From Scylla paramamosain (taxonomy: Eukaryota > Arthropoda > Malacostraca > Decapoda > Portunidae): a DNA stretch of 64,000 nt. A model generated the notes under the pieces. The model did no database searches, had not been told where the DNA came from, and saw only the letters and a program-made list of their open reading frames with translations. Made by a program: the position numbers and the translations under genes. Location: NCBI RefSeq assembly GCF_035594125.1, contig NC_087181.1:9748817-9812816 (forward strand), written 5' to 3'. This document shows, in pieces, positions 53,616 through 64,000 of this stretch (positions are counted from its first letter, which is position 1; every line of letters begins with the position of its first letter).

Positions 53616-54572
53616 AAGAAGGAAAGTTTGTAAAGTATGTCAGAGATACCATCCCACATCTCTTCACAGTGATGACATGACAAGAACTGAGAGCCAAAGG
53701 GTGCCAGCACAAGCAACTCAGCCTAAAGATGATAAACCCACAGTAGTAGCAAATAAAGTCAAAGTGACAGAATCAGTGACACATGACATGCACACCATGA
53801 TAGTTCCTGTATGGTTACATCATGTTAGTAATGAAGAGAATAAAGTTTTAGTGTATGCCCTGCTAGATGAGCAGTCTGATGCTTCATTCATCAAGGAAAG
53901 CACTCTGAATAAATTGGGAGTTAGCAGGCCATCAGTGTCACTTAATATCCACACAATAAGTGGAAAACAAATCACTGATTCTACCAAAATTCATGGACTT
54001 AAAGTGAGAGGTTATAATGAAGAAGTGGAAATATCAATCCCTTCAGCATATTCAATAGAAAACATTTCAGCTGGACGGAGTCAGATACCAAGGCACGAGA
54101 CTGCTTGTGACTGGCCCCACTTAAAGGCAATTTCTGACAAACTAATGAAATATGGCCCAAACGTTGACATAGGACTCCTCATTGGTCTTGATTGTGCAGA
54201 AGCCATTATGGCAGAAAAGCAAATAGCAGGTGATAGCAAGAAGCATCCCTATGCTTGTAGGACAGCTAGGTTGGGGGATCATTGGTAGAATCTCACCCCA
54301 TTCAAGTCCATTGGAGGATACAGTGGTAGTCTACAGAACAGTGACACAAGAAGTAGAAATCAATGAAGAAAAGAGGGTTAATTTCTTAGTGGTTCCTACT
54401 AAAACCAAAGAGATGATTAATCCTTCTCAAGTGAGGGATATGTTTGAACTTGACTTCAGTGATAGAAAGTCAGCTGACACTCCATTATCATATGAAGATA
54501 AAAGGTTTATGAGTAAGATAAAAGAAGGAGTACATCAGCTGAAGGATGGCCATTATGAGTTGCCTTTTCCTC
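53590..54572 (+). pseudogene. Element B aspartic protease and linker
   Basis: The frame starting at the last gag knuckles carries VPVWLHHVSNEENKVLVYAL then LLDEQSDASFI, the protease active-site region of BEL/Pao elements (family form LLDTQSD; catalytic Asp kept). GLLIGLDCAEAIM at about 54170-54210 is the usual protease-tail motif. A frameshift at about 54250-54280 leads to LGWGIIGRISPHSS and the linker to SYEDKRFMSKIKEGVHQLKD and the ELPFPL end at about 54572. There the piggyBac-like element interrupts the coding sequence. Confidence 0.85.
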
Positions 54573-54916
54573 TTAACCCTTTCCTTCCGGCAATCGTATA
54601 TATACAATTGCAAAAATGCGTCCGTAGCGACGGCGATCATACCGGTAATCAAGAATTTTCGCGCCTCAATTTTGAGGTCCAAGCGCGGTTTCTCGAGTCA
54701 GATGGTGTGAGTGGAAGTGTCTGGCATGTTTCCACATGTAATGTTGTCACTAGCTATGGAAATTTAGTGGTAACTAAGCTATTTTCCCTTTCTCCGGGCG
54801 ACACTTGGCAACCCCAGCGACCCGCCGGGTGGAAAGCACTCGCCGGGTGGAAAGCACCATGATAAGTGTGAAGAGACATCCTGATAAGAGCCAAGGAACT
54901 CAGATCATAACTCACC

Positions 54917-55123
54917 ATGGAGCAGGACACAACATATGTATTTAGCAGTGCTTCTGAGTTTGAAGACAGTGACAGTGAATATTTAGAAGAAGAAGCTGAA
55001 GAAAGCAAAGACATTGGTGAGGACTCGGAAAATGATTTACAGGATCCACCTGTTTTATCAGAACAGAGAGATGATACCTATCATTCTTTCATGTTAATTT
55101 TTTCATTATCTTCGATTTTATAA
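54917..55123 (+). pseudogene. Acidic N-terminal relic of a piggyBac-type transposase
   Basis: A 68-codon frame starts MEQDTTYVFSSASEFEDSDS, with a run of acidic residues. Acidic, Ser-rich N-termini like this are typical of piggyBac transposases. The DDD catalytic domain is absent. The identification rests on position inside TTAA-flanked ends as much as on sequence, so it is tentative. Confidence 0.5.
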
Positions 55124-55147
55124 TAAAATGGTAGAAGGTAACTTGTC

Positions 55148-55370
<223 letters not shown>

Positions 55371-55631
55371 TGTGTTTGCGCGCGGCATCATCGCTCTCCG
55401 GGCTGTTTCTGGATGACGGATCACACAGCAGGAGGAGGAGGAATCCTTTATAAGGCATAAACTCAACTTTCAGAGGTCACATCGAGCTACAAAGTATATC
55501 ATTGTATTCAGAATAACAAAGAGAAAATAATTATTAGTATTCAAACAATTTTCTGACAATTTCTAGGTTTACCATTTTTAGCCGTCATACAAAACGAGAA
55601 AATAATTTAAGCGCCGGAAGGAAAGGGTTAA

Positions 55632-57000
55632 AGATGATAACGTCAAGCTTCCAAACAACAAATTATTAACAGAGCAGAGACTCAAGAAGTTAAGAGCTAA
55701 ACTTGAGAAGGATAATCAACACAAGGGTGATTACAAAGTGTTTATGGATGATATGATTACCAAAGGTTATGCAGAGGTTGTACCGACAAAGGATTTAGTT
55801 AGGAATGATGGTAAGGTCTGGTTCATTCCACATCATGGAGTCTATCATCCAAGAAAGCCAAAGAAGTTGAGAGTTGTATTTGACTGTAGTGCAAACTACA
55901 GGAACCAGTCATTAAACAGTCACCTGTTACAAGGCCCAGACCTTACCAACAAACTTATTGGAGTGTTGTGTAGGTTTAGGCAAGAAAGCATTGCACTTGT
56001 ATGTGATATAGAAGCAATGTACCATCAAGTGAAGGTCAACCCAGAACACAGAGACATGTTAAGATTCCTTTGGTGGAAAAATGGTGACCTTAACAATGAG
56101 ATAGCTGAATACAGGATGACAGCTCACCTGTTTGGGGCTGCATCATCTCCAAGTGTAGCTAACTTTGCACTTAAGAAAGCTGCAGATGACTATGGGTGTG
56201 GATCTGATGCAGCTAAGTTTGTAAGAAACAACTTTTATGTTGATGATGGTTTAAAGTCAGTAGCTACAGTGGATGAAGCTGTCACTCTTATTCAGCAGAG
56301 CAAAGAATTATGTTACAAGGGAGGTTTCAACCTTCATAAGTTCTTGTCAAACAACACATGTATTAGCTGCAATTTCTCCTCACGAGAGCAGATGGAATTA
56401 CAAGTTTGGATTTTAGTAAGAATGAAGACACACTTCCTATAGAAAGAACTTTGGGAGTTGAGAGGTGCATAGAATCTAACACATTTCAATTTAGAATAAA
56501 GCTGAAAGACAAGCCACTCACCAGGAGAGGCATTCTGTCAACAGCGAGCTCTATAATGATCCATTAGGTCCAAGTGTCACCTCTCATACTGACTGGAAAG
56601 CAAATTTTACAAGAATTATGTAAGAATGCAGTTGAATGGGATGATGAGATACCAGATTATGTCAAACTTAAATGGATAAAATGGAAGGATGAGCTGCACA
56701 AACTAAGACCAGCTAAAAGTACCTAGATGTTACAAACCTGATGATTTTGGGGAAGTAGAAAAGGTTGAACTCCATCACTTTTCAGATGCCTGCCAAGAAG
56801 GATATGGCCAGTGCTCATATATTAGATTAATTAGCAAGACTGACCAAATTCATTGTGCATTAGTAATGGCAAAGTCACATGTCACACCTCTAAAAAACCA
56901 TGACAATTCCCAGACTAGAACTAGCAGCAGCAGTGGTGTCAGTTAGAATCCATAAACTCTTGAAGGGAGAACTTGAGTATAATAATGTGGAAGAAATAAG
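55632..57000 (+). pseudogene. Element B reverse transcriptase and RNase H
   Basis: One frame is open to 56442. It contains LTEQRLKKLRAKLEKDNQHK, GYAEVVPTKDLVRNDGKVWF, VVFDCSANYRNQSLNSHLLQ, the palm segment ALVCDIEAMYHQVKVNPEHR, HLFGAASSPSVANFALKKAA and the catalytic FYVDDGLKSV at about 56236-56265. All active-site residues of this segment look intact. Downstream frames, broken, give PLTRRGILSTASSI, LTGKQILQELCKNAVEWDDE, and an RNase H-like HHFSDACQEGYGQCSYIRL at about 56774-56830 and a PRLELAAA-like box at about 56910. This is classic BEL/Pao pol order. Confidence 0.88.
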
Positions 57001-57039
57001 TGGACAACACCAAAGAGTAATATCAGTGTAAATTCGTGT

Positions 57040-57262
57040 AGTCTCAGTGTAGTTGTCATCAAGGATCAGAATGTAGCAAGGAACCAGTGGAAACTGGGAA
57101 GAGTAACAGAAGTATCTCCTGATCATGATGGCTTAGTAAGAAAGGTTAAGGTCCTGGTGTCAGACTGTAATCTCAACAACCAGGGAAGACGCACAACGGC
57201 AAACAGGACCATCATAGAGAGGCCAATACATAGTCTAGTACTACTGTTAGGTGATGCATAAT
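57040..57262 (+). pseudogene. Element B C-terminal tail (DUF5641-like)
   Basis: The frame VVIKDQNVARNQWKLGRVTE, then GLVRKVKVLVSDCNL and RPIHSLVLLL, matches the small domain that follows the integrase in BEL/Pao polyproteins. It follows the RNase H region with only about 40 bases between, so the roughly 1-kb integrase core is deleted. Confidence 0.75.
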
Positions 57263-57384
57263 AATAGACCGGAGCATTCCTGCCAAGGAGCCAGTGTAAC
57301 AAAACATATTATGTGCTAATCCTAGTTTTAAGGTACATACTAATATTAATTTAAGGTAAATTGTTAAACAGTGTAGGGGAGCCA

Positions 57385-57910
57385 TGTTACTGTACATATA
57401 GCGTATGTACCTCACGTCATTATTCCTCGGTAATCATAAGTGAAATATTCAATAGTTTTCTATTTGCATGAAAACGTGTAATATGTATAATTATCAGTAT
57501 TCAATGCTATATGAAGCACCAAAGCCGATGCTTACTTGTTAGAAGAGTGTGGTTACCCCATTAGTCGCCTGCGGGCATCACTAACAGCCAAGTCACGCTC
57601 AGACAAAGAAGGGCAGGATGGTGACCAAGGTAACTACTTCAATTTTGTAGTAAAAACTGATTGTCATAGTGCCAAGTTGATTGCATGTATTGTTAATGAA
57701 TACTGTAATATGCAAGGTGTTTAGTATCAGTGTATAATGTTATTTTGTAAGAAATTGAGACCAAGAACTTGTTCGTAGTTCTTACGGTCATGCCTACCTC
57801 ATCAATAAACATCAGAGAGAGAACTGCCTTTCCTCAACCCTACAATGATGGGTGTGATCAGTAAAACAGATCACCTGAGAGCCAATTGATGGCCAGCCAG
57901 TGCGACTACA
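57385..57910 (+). repeat. Element B 3' LTR
   Basis: Same length as the 5' LTR, starting TGTTACTGTACATATAGCG and ending GTGCGACTACA. Two compensating 2-base indels and some 35-40 substitutions separate the pair (counted by eye). Confidence 0.9.
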
Positions 57911-58345
57911 GAATGGATTCAGAGAAAGAATGATAGCACTAGTCAAAAACTGCCTAAAGAAGACACTACATTAGTCTAAATTAAATCTCAAAGAATTAAT
58001 AATGATAGTATTAGAAATTGAGACCAGAATCAATAACCAACCTCTGACTTACTTAGATGACACCTGTGTACATTTGGAGACAATAACCACCTCATCTTTT
58101 ATATGGAAGACAATGAGAACCATTCCCATCCATCGAAGTGCAGGATCATATCCTAGACCCCACCATAGATGATAGGTCCCAGTATCTAAGAGTTATCATC
58201 AACAAAATAAATTGTTAGAGAGGTGGGAGAAATACTCGTTCAAAGAATATCTTGTTAGTCTTCATGAGAAATTCTATGGCATTCAACCTTGATCTTGATC
58301 TTACAGGAGGCTCAGGATTCCTCCCAAGCCAGGCCTTTACATCGG
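57911..58345 (+). pseudogene. Element A integrase, second part
   Basis: It continues the BEL/Pao integrase cut at 50691: RERMIALVKNCLKKTLH at about 57921-57970, LNLKELMIVLEIETRINNQP with PLTYLDD at about 57980-58052, and further on LERWEKYSFKEYLVSLHEKF at about 58215-58280 with PPKPGLYIGNPV at about 58322-58355. The order and the precise resumption after element B show it is the other half of the same gene. Confidence 0.75.
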
Positions 58346-58389
58346 CAATCCTGTAAGGAAAAAAGAACAACAAACAGAAAATGGCTTGC

Positions 58390-61300
58390 AGAGTCATACA
58401 GCATCTATCACACCACTAGTTCCTACATCTAGCACACCACATTTTCTCCAAGAACTCTTTCACCACCTCAGTCATCCTTTCATTTGTCTCCCCAGACAGT
58501 CCCAGCAGCAACACCATCCACTCCCTTCCTGTCTTCTCCACTCTGGCATGCCCCAATTCCCTCAGCACCACTTGCATCATCTCATCCCTGCCTCTGGCAT
58601 ACTTCACACACTCCAGCACCACATGCTCTACCATCTCATCTTCTCCCTTGTCACACATCTGGCACACTTTGCTATGGGACTCAGACCATCTGTAGCTCCT
58701 TGCATTCACATCTATACACTGTGCCTTCACTCAGAAAAAAAAGATCATCACCCAGGCTTCCCTCATACCACTTTTTATACATTGGGGCCTTTTCTCTCTA
58801 TACCACTCCAAAGTACTCTTATGTTCCATCTTATTCTTCCATTCACTCAATCCCACATGCTTCACTATTCTGTCTCTCATTTTTCCACTTTCTTACATCC
58901 CATTCTAAACCCTCCCCATTTCTGACAATCATATCTCAAGGTTGCTTTTGCATGTCTCTCTCTAAAAGTACTCCAACCCATGTCCCCTCTCAAGGCCTCT
59001 ATTGCTGCATACCTTGGTGCATTAAGTGCCATCCATGCTGCTCTGTGCTGTCGTACTTCTAACTTTTCCAATTAATTTTCATTCCACACAATCACATCCA
59101 TACCATACATAATGCTCAGAACAGCCACTCTCTTCCAAACTTTTCGCAGCATATCATATTTACTTGCTCTCATCCTTGCTGCACTTCCTAGACAACTCAC
59201 CCACCATGCTTATCTTTTCATTTTTTGCCTTTACACAGCCATTTGGACTCATCCACATTCCCAGGTATTTGTATTCATCGGTCTGTTGCAACTCCTTCCC
59301 TCCCAGTCTCCATACTGAATTTCTCTCATCCTCTAACCTATTCACAATCATGACCTTGCTTTTCTCACTGCTAAATCTCATACCAAAGTCCCTTCCATAC
59401 CCACCTACAACATTAAACAAACTCTGAAGCTCATCTCCCGATTCATTCATTACCACTTCATTATCTGTATAAAAAGCACACGTATCTTATCATTCTCCAC
59501 ACTCACTCCCATATTCATTCTTCTCATTCTCCTCTCTATACAAGCTAAAAAGGGTTGGTGACAAAAACAGCCTTGCCTAGCTCCTCTCTCACCCTTTACC
59601 CAGTCTGTTTCTATATCTCCTAGTCTGTATTTAGCTCTTGTGTCCACATACATATTTTGCACCATGTTAACTATCTTTGCACTCAAGCCAATCTTTCTAA
59701 AACACTACCTAGCATTTCTTTGTTCACTCTATCATAAGCTTTCTCTATGTCTAGAAAACCCAAGTACAGTTTACTACCATCTTCTTTCTTTCAATAATTT
59801 CATTCACCACAAACGTGTTATCTTCTGCTCTTCTGTCCACACAAATCCCATTCTGTTCCTCACCTAACACTCCAGCTCTCTCAATCCACTTACACAATCT
59901 CTCATTCAACACTGCACTGAAAACTTTACCTACTGTGTTCACTAATGCAATCGGCCTGTAATTTTCAACTCATTTTTACCCTTGTATCCTCCCTTATGCA
60001 GCTGAGTCACCCTGCATTCATTCTACATTCTCGGCACTCTCTCCTCCCACATCTGGTTAAATAACTCAGTCATTCTATCAATCCACATTGATTGTACATC
60101 TCATAAGATATTTCATCTGGCCCTGCTGCCTTCCCATTCTTCTGCCTATTCACATATTTCTCCACTTTCTCCCTCTGATTCTTTCATTCAACTCATCAGC
60201 ATCCTTCCTTTCCAGTGTCACACACCCTTCTTTCACATCACTTCACCTAAACCTCCAATCTCTTCCCAGAACTCTTTTATTGCCCTTCTCATTTCTTCCC
60301 TATCTGTCACCACTGCTCCATTCACCTTCAGACTCTCCACATTCTCACTCTCAGGCATTCCCTCACCCCTCAGGAATCTGTACCATTCCTGACCACCTTC
60401 AACACCTTTCTCTCTTAGGGACTGAATCACACTTCTCTCACACTTAACTTTAGCATTCATTATCTTTCGCTTTGTCACTCACTGCTGACTCACATATGCT
60501 GTCCATGCATTTTGGTACTCACTCTCAGCTTCCTCACTCTCATACCTCCACTTTCTCCACTGCCTGCACACCCTATTTAGTCTCTTTCTTTTCTTTCTAG
60601 CATTTCAAATTTTGTCACTTCACTATGGCTTACATGCACGCTTCCTGGTACTTGTTCTTACATACCCTATCTGGCTTGCTGCTGCATTTCTCACATTCTC
60701 CACAAACCTATCATTCATTTCTCCCACACCATTCAAATTTTCATCCTCTCAGTTTCTCTCACTCAAGTCTACTTGGAAATTCTCCCATCTTACATCCCTC
60801 AGTCTCCACTTTCTCCTTTTAGCCTTGGCATTTGTTCCATCTCTTCCATTCAACTCACATTCTAGTACGCATGTTATGGTCCAAGACAACATCATCATTC
60901 CATCCTCATCTGTCCACATGAGGTCCACAATCTCATGCATTCTCCCATTCACTAGCACTGTAGTCAATCGCAGACTCCTGGTTCCTAGATCACCAAGTCA
61001 CTCATCCTTCTGCTAGGATCTCATTCAGGTTTTCTAGTCCATCTCATTCACAAACTCATCAAGCATCTCACCATTTCTATTCATTTCTTCACCTAAAATA
61101 CCTATGTGTGCATTCATGTCTCCCATAATAATCACTCTCTCTCCAGCATGATCTCTTGCAACCTTCTTCAATATACAGTACTTTCTGCTATTTTCACTAA
61201 CTGCTCTCTCACCTTCCACTGTCATGTACACTACAACTACAACTACTCTCTCAGGTTTACCATGCTCATTCCTACACTCCATTCAGGCAACTAACACGTC

Positions 61301-62600
61301 CTCACCCTCTGCACTGTCTCCTATATCAAGCTCTTCTACTTTCAGGCTCCTCATCTTTCTGTGGAGCAAGGCTACGCCTCCTACTAACTTCTCCTGTTTA
61401 CTGCATCCCTTTCCTACCATCACATACTCACTCCCTTCCATTCACACCACATCTCTCAGGTGTGTCTCATTTATTCCTACCAAGTCCAAACTCCACTCAT
61501 TCAACTTCCTACATACATCTTTAAATTTGCCAATGCCCCATTCTCTCACATTCGTACAACTGAGTTTCATACGTGATCTTGCTTGCCTAGTGTCTTTTCT
61601 TCCTTGCTCCGGTGCACTCCTATTCTTCATTCAGGCAGAGTCCATGCACACGGTGAGCCTTGCACACATCCACTCACGCAGCCGCCTGCACATCCTCTTA
61701 TTGCTGACTTCATTGAGGTGCACCCCATCTGGCAGGAAGTTCATGCCCTCCCTCAGGGTAGTGTTCAGGTCAATGAAGCTGACGTTGCCTTTCTTGCCCC
61801 TCAGCCAGCCCAGCTTCATTCTCAGCACTTCCTCCTGGATCTTGCAGTTCATCCATCTTCTAAGTCGCTCATGCCGGTCTCCTTCTCTTGGCCGTCTGAT
61901 CACTCCCACCATAACCACACTAAGGCTCTTGTCCTCAGCAGCTTTCACTGCCTCCACCACCTCTTTCACTGTTTCTTCTGCTCCAATCCTCTCCAGGTCG
62001 TTACCACCAACCTGGATCACAAGCAGACCATTCTTAAACTTATGCGTCTTTTCATTCACTGTCTTCTTTATTTTGTGGATCTTGGCTCCCCTCAGACACT
62101 TCTGTGAGTTCCTCCTCATCTTGGTTTTGAGGTGGGAACCTACATTCCTGACCATGCTGTCCCCAACAATGCAGATTGGAGACTTCCTCTGAATCATTTT
62201 CTTCATCATTGGCCCTCTTCGTGGTTGCTGATCTTTAACCTCTGCATGCCCTTGTCTTCTAGGTCTTGCCAGGCATTTACAGACTGTGTATCAATATCTT
62301 TGATGTCCTCCATTTGCGTGTCCTTTATACTGGTCGCTATCGCCGTTGTCTGTTTCCTTGGCCACCATGCCCTCCTTCCTGGTCTTCAGCTTCTCCTTCA
62401 CTGTCTCCAGACCTTTGTCACACAAAAACATAATGTTTTTGTGGCTCAGCATCTTGGTGGAGGCCTTGAGCTGCACACAGTCTGTGTGGAACCACAACTC
62501 ACACACCTCATACTCCACACCACTACATCTGGTTGTCACACTCTCCTTGCACACCTTGCACTCAGCTGTAGCTATCCTGATTTTTACTACTGGTAAAATT
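58390..62600 (-). mobile_element. LINE D: near-full-length CR1-like retrotransposon, decayed
   Basis: On the minus strand, from 62600 down: a PHD finger and SGNH esterase ORF1, then an APE endonuclease, RT and a zinc-binding C-terminus. Endonuclease pieces are MKLSCTNVREWGIGKFKDVC at about 61570, LDLVGINETHL at about 61485-61450 and RVIIMGDMNAHIGILGEEMN at about 61145-61085. RT pieces are VGKVFSAVLNERLCKWIERA at about 59935, a VLGEEQNGICVDRRAEDNTF region, FLDIEKAYDRVNKEML at about 59760-59710 and YLGMWMSPNGCVKAKNEK near 59265-59210. The end is CQMCDKGEDEMVEHVVLEC at about 58665-58610. Multiple frameshifts. It was probably inserted in element A. Confidence 0.85.
61631..62575 (-). pseudogene. 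LINE D ORF1: PHD finger plus SGNH/GDSL esterase
   Basis: The N-terminal part (62570-62291) has PHD-type cysteine/histidine spacing: CKVCKESVTTRCSGVEYEVC, then ELWFHTDCVQL and FLCDKGLE. After a frame change the esterase (62209-61631) shows the SGNH blocks in order: block I ICIVGDSMVRNV, block III VIQVGGNDLER, and block V LPDGVHLNEVSNKRM. Catalytic Ser, Gly, Asn and Asp-His positions look conserved. Esterase and PHD domains are known from CR1-like non-LTR elements, where the esterase is thought to act at membranes or lipids. The esterase frame of 192 codons is uninterrupted. Confidence 0.8.
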
Positions 62601-63000
62601 CAAGGAGTTACCTGGAAATACAGGAGTGGAGTCACACGTCCTCTCTCCCTTAAGGAAGACGGTATTGTTGTAATAAAAATGGAGTTCTTTCTCCTGGCTG
62701 TGAAGAACATGTGAGCATTTGGGAGTCGTTTTCACCATGGGAGTGTCCTTTGAAAGTCTGAGCCACAACTCTCTCTGACCTGAGTTACCTGACCCTATTG
62801 ATAAGCACTGTGAGTGCTTGACCTAAATGACAATGCTGCAAAGCTATGTTGTCAAATGTTGTGATATGTAAAATCCAGACTATTTATTATCTTAAACCTA
62901 AACTATTCACAGCACAGCATGGTTTGATGAGCTGAGTAATCCATATTTAATACTTGAATTTCAGTTAAATAAAAAGAACAGATATACTTAAGAGAAATTG
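62601..63000. other. Stretch between LINE D and the 3' LTR of element A
   Basis: No coding similarity. By position it holds the 5' end of LINE D and the 3' untranslated end of element A. Confidence 0.4.
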
Positions 63001-63229
63001 TGTGATGTGGCAGAGTAGCTAACGGATCTCGGCCAGTGCCTAATCGTTCTTCCTAGAATAAAAGGAGTATAGTGACATCAACTCACCAGCCGCCACCACT
63101 CCCTGCTAGTCGCATGTACCACAGCTAAGTTATTGATTATTTATAATTATATTTAGCCAGGCTTTCTGTGTTAGTGTGTTAGTTGGGAGAGCATTAGGAT
63201 GAATGAAGGTCTAAAAAAAAGTTTCCACA
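63001..63229 (+). repeat. Candidate 3' LTR of BEL/Pao element A
   Basis: It runs from TGTGATGTGGC to GTTTCCACA. Its last ~160 bases match the 39.4-39.56 kb LTR (shared CTCCCTGCTAGTC, GTACCACAGCTAAGTTAT, TAGCCAGGCTTTCTGTGT). It is about 110 bases shorter than the proposed 5' LTR, so one copy carries an indel. Confidence 0.6.
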
Positions 63230-63231
63230 AA

Positions 63232-63322
63232 AGGTAAGGAAAAAAAGTAATATGACCTGTTCTAGTTTATTAAAAGGTAAGGAAAAAAAGTAATATAATC
63301 CATTCTAGTTTATTAAGAAAGG
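63232..63322. repeat. Tandem duplication of about 45 bases
   Basis: AAGGTAAGGAAAAAAAGTAA plus TATGACCTGTTCTAGTTTATT is repeated once, with a few changes, directly after the LTR. Confidence 0.85.
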
Positions 63323-63559
63323 AGTTTAAAAAAATAGTATTGAAAGGATTTCTTTCCTGGCACCACACATGGCTTAACAGTGGGATTTAATTTGATTGCA
63401 ACTTAGAAAAAGGACAATGTAGCTGAGAAATGACAGCCGCTATTGGTCATAAAACAAACAAAATTTGTAAAATTTCCCTGGCTGATTAGTCAAATACTGT
63501 GAGAAAGCAAGGTGGAATGGGAGAAGGTAGGATGGACTGTGGGAGGCTGGGATGGACTG

Positions 63560-63755
63560 GGGTAGTCTGTATTAAGGATAGACTAAGTCTTAGTTTAGAT
63601 TAAGGTAATTATACTGTTATCCTGGATTAAGGATAAATTTAAATCATAATCTGGATTAAGGTCATTATATTAAAGTTAGCCTGGATTAAGGATGAATTAG
63701 CCTGGATTAAGGATGAATTTAAGTCGTAGTCTGGATTAAGGTTAGGCTTAAGACT
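63560..63755. repeat. Degenerate short repeat (GGATTAAGG words)
   Basis: Seven copies of a CTGGATTAAGGATGAATTTA-like unit with variable spacing lie just before the integrase fragment. Confidence 0.7.
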
Positions 63756-63779
63756 AGTAATAAGGAAGTAATCTAACAA

Positions 63780-64000
63780 CAGTTTCAAGAAAGTGCTGTA
63801 GATGTTTTTAGCAAGAAGGCAGGAACTCGGGGCCCTAGATGTATCCTTGCCATAGTCGATCACTGTAGCTATTTTGTTAGATTTGTACCTTTAAAAACCA
63901 GAAGCACTCAACTGGTCATTGGTGCATTGGAAAGCTATGTGGCAGACTTCAGAGTACTATAGTCCCTGGTCTCTGACAATGGAGGGGAGCTTCTGTCTAG
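63780..64000 (+). pseudogene. Ty3/gypsy-like integrase core fragment
   Basis: One frame reads GPRCILAIVDHCSYFVRFVP, then LKTRSTQLVIGALESYVADF and, after a TAG at about 63960, SLVSDNGGELLS. AIVDH-S-F followed about 50 residues later by SDNGGE is the usual D,D segment of retroelement integrase cores of Ty3/gypsy type. The third acidic residue would lie past the window edge. The stop makes this copy non-functional. It lies outside element A. Confidence 0.7.

Noticed and set aside
58386..62714. Plus-strand Ser/His-rich ORFs, up to 322 codons
   Set aside because: They are antisense to LINE D, whose minus-strand motifs (esterase, endonuclease, RT) are clear.

Overview
The window looks like nuclear DNA of an arthropod, most likely a decapod crustacean. 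The evidence is a split gene with GT-AG introns, extreme di- and trinucleotide microsatellites, a jockey-like LINE and a tRNA-derived SINE of the kind I associate with decapods, and dense nested transposable elements. Species assignment is inference. Nothing prokaryotic is present.

Region 1 (1-21.4 kb, + strand) holds the one host gene I can support: the 3' part of a beaten path (beat) family gene, a neuronal two-Ig-domain protein. Five exons lie at 6621-6756, 10452-10585, 15620-15768, 20460-20566 and 21269-21375. All exon phases agree, and a stop closes the last exon. The signal peptide and first half of Ig1 are not in the window. The introns carry a 5'-truncated LINE, a broken kinase-like pseudogene (8.4-9.2 kb), a SINE, a LINE tail and long microsatellites that often abut the splice sites. 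Two further LINE fragments (1-1520 + strand; 3.3-4.8 kb - strand) lie upstream of the first visible exon.

Region 2 (21.4-32.6 kb) has no gene I recognise. It contains a 13-copy, 40-bp minisatellite (22.09-22.61 kb), three LINE fragments in alternating orientation (25.39-26.61 kb), a pyrimidine-rich domain of degenerate repeats (29-31.3 kb) interrupted by an LTR-like block, and several SSRs.

Region 3 (32.6-39.0 kb) has a 372-bp MITE with TTAGG-like interior. It also has two Penelope-like elements arranged head to head, one split by a ~3.3-kb insertion that carries an orphan zinc-knuckle ORF1, and a probable solo LTR sitting inside a (TA)n tract.

Region 4 (39.2-63.2 kb) is best read as one old BEL/Pao LTR retrotransposon (element A) inflated by nested insertions. 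A LINE (C, itself carrying a Tigger-like MITE) lies before its gag. A second BEL/Pao element (B, with matching 526-bp LTRs) sits inside its integrase and itself carries a piggyBac-like element with TTAA ends. A minus-strand LINE (D) with a PHD finger plus SGNH esterase ORF1 follows. The window ends in a fragment of a Ty3/gypsy-like integrase.

No intact transposable-element gene was found; every TE reading frame seen is broken. The most interesting points are the nested stack with recoverable target duplications, the integrase-less element B, the head-to-head Penelope pair, and microsatellites placed at beat splice sites.
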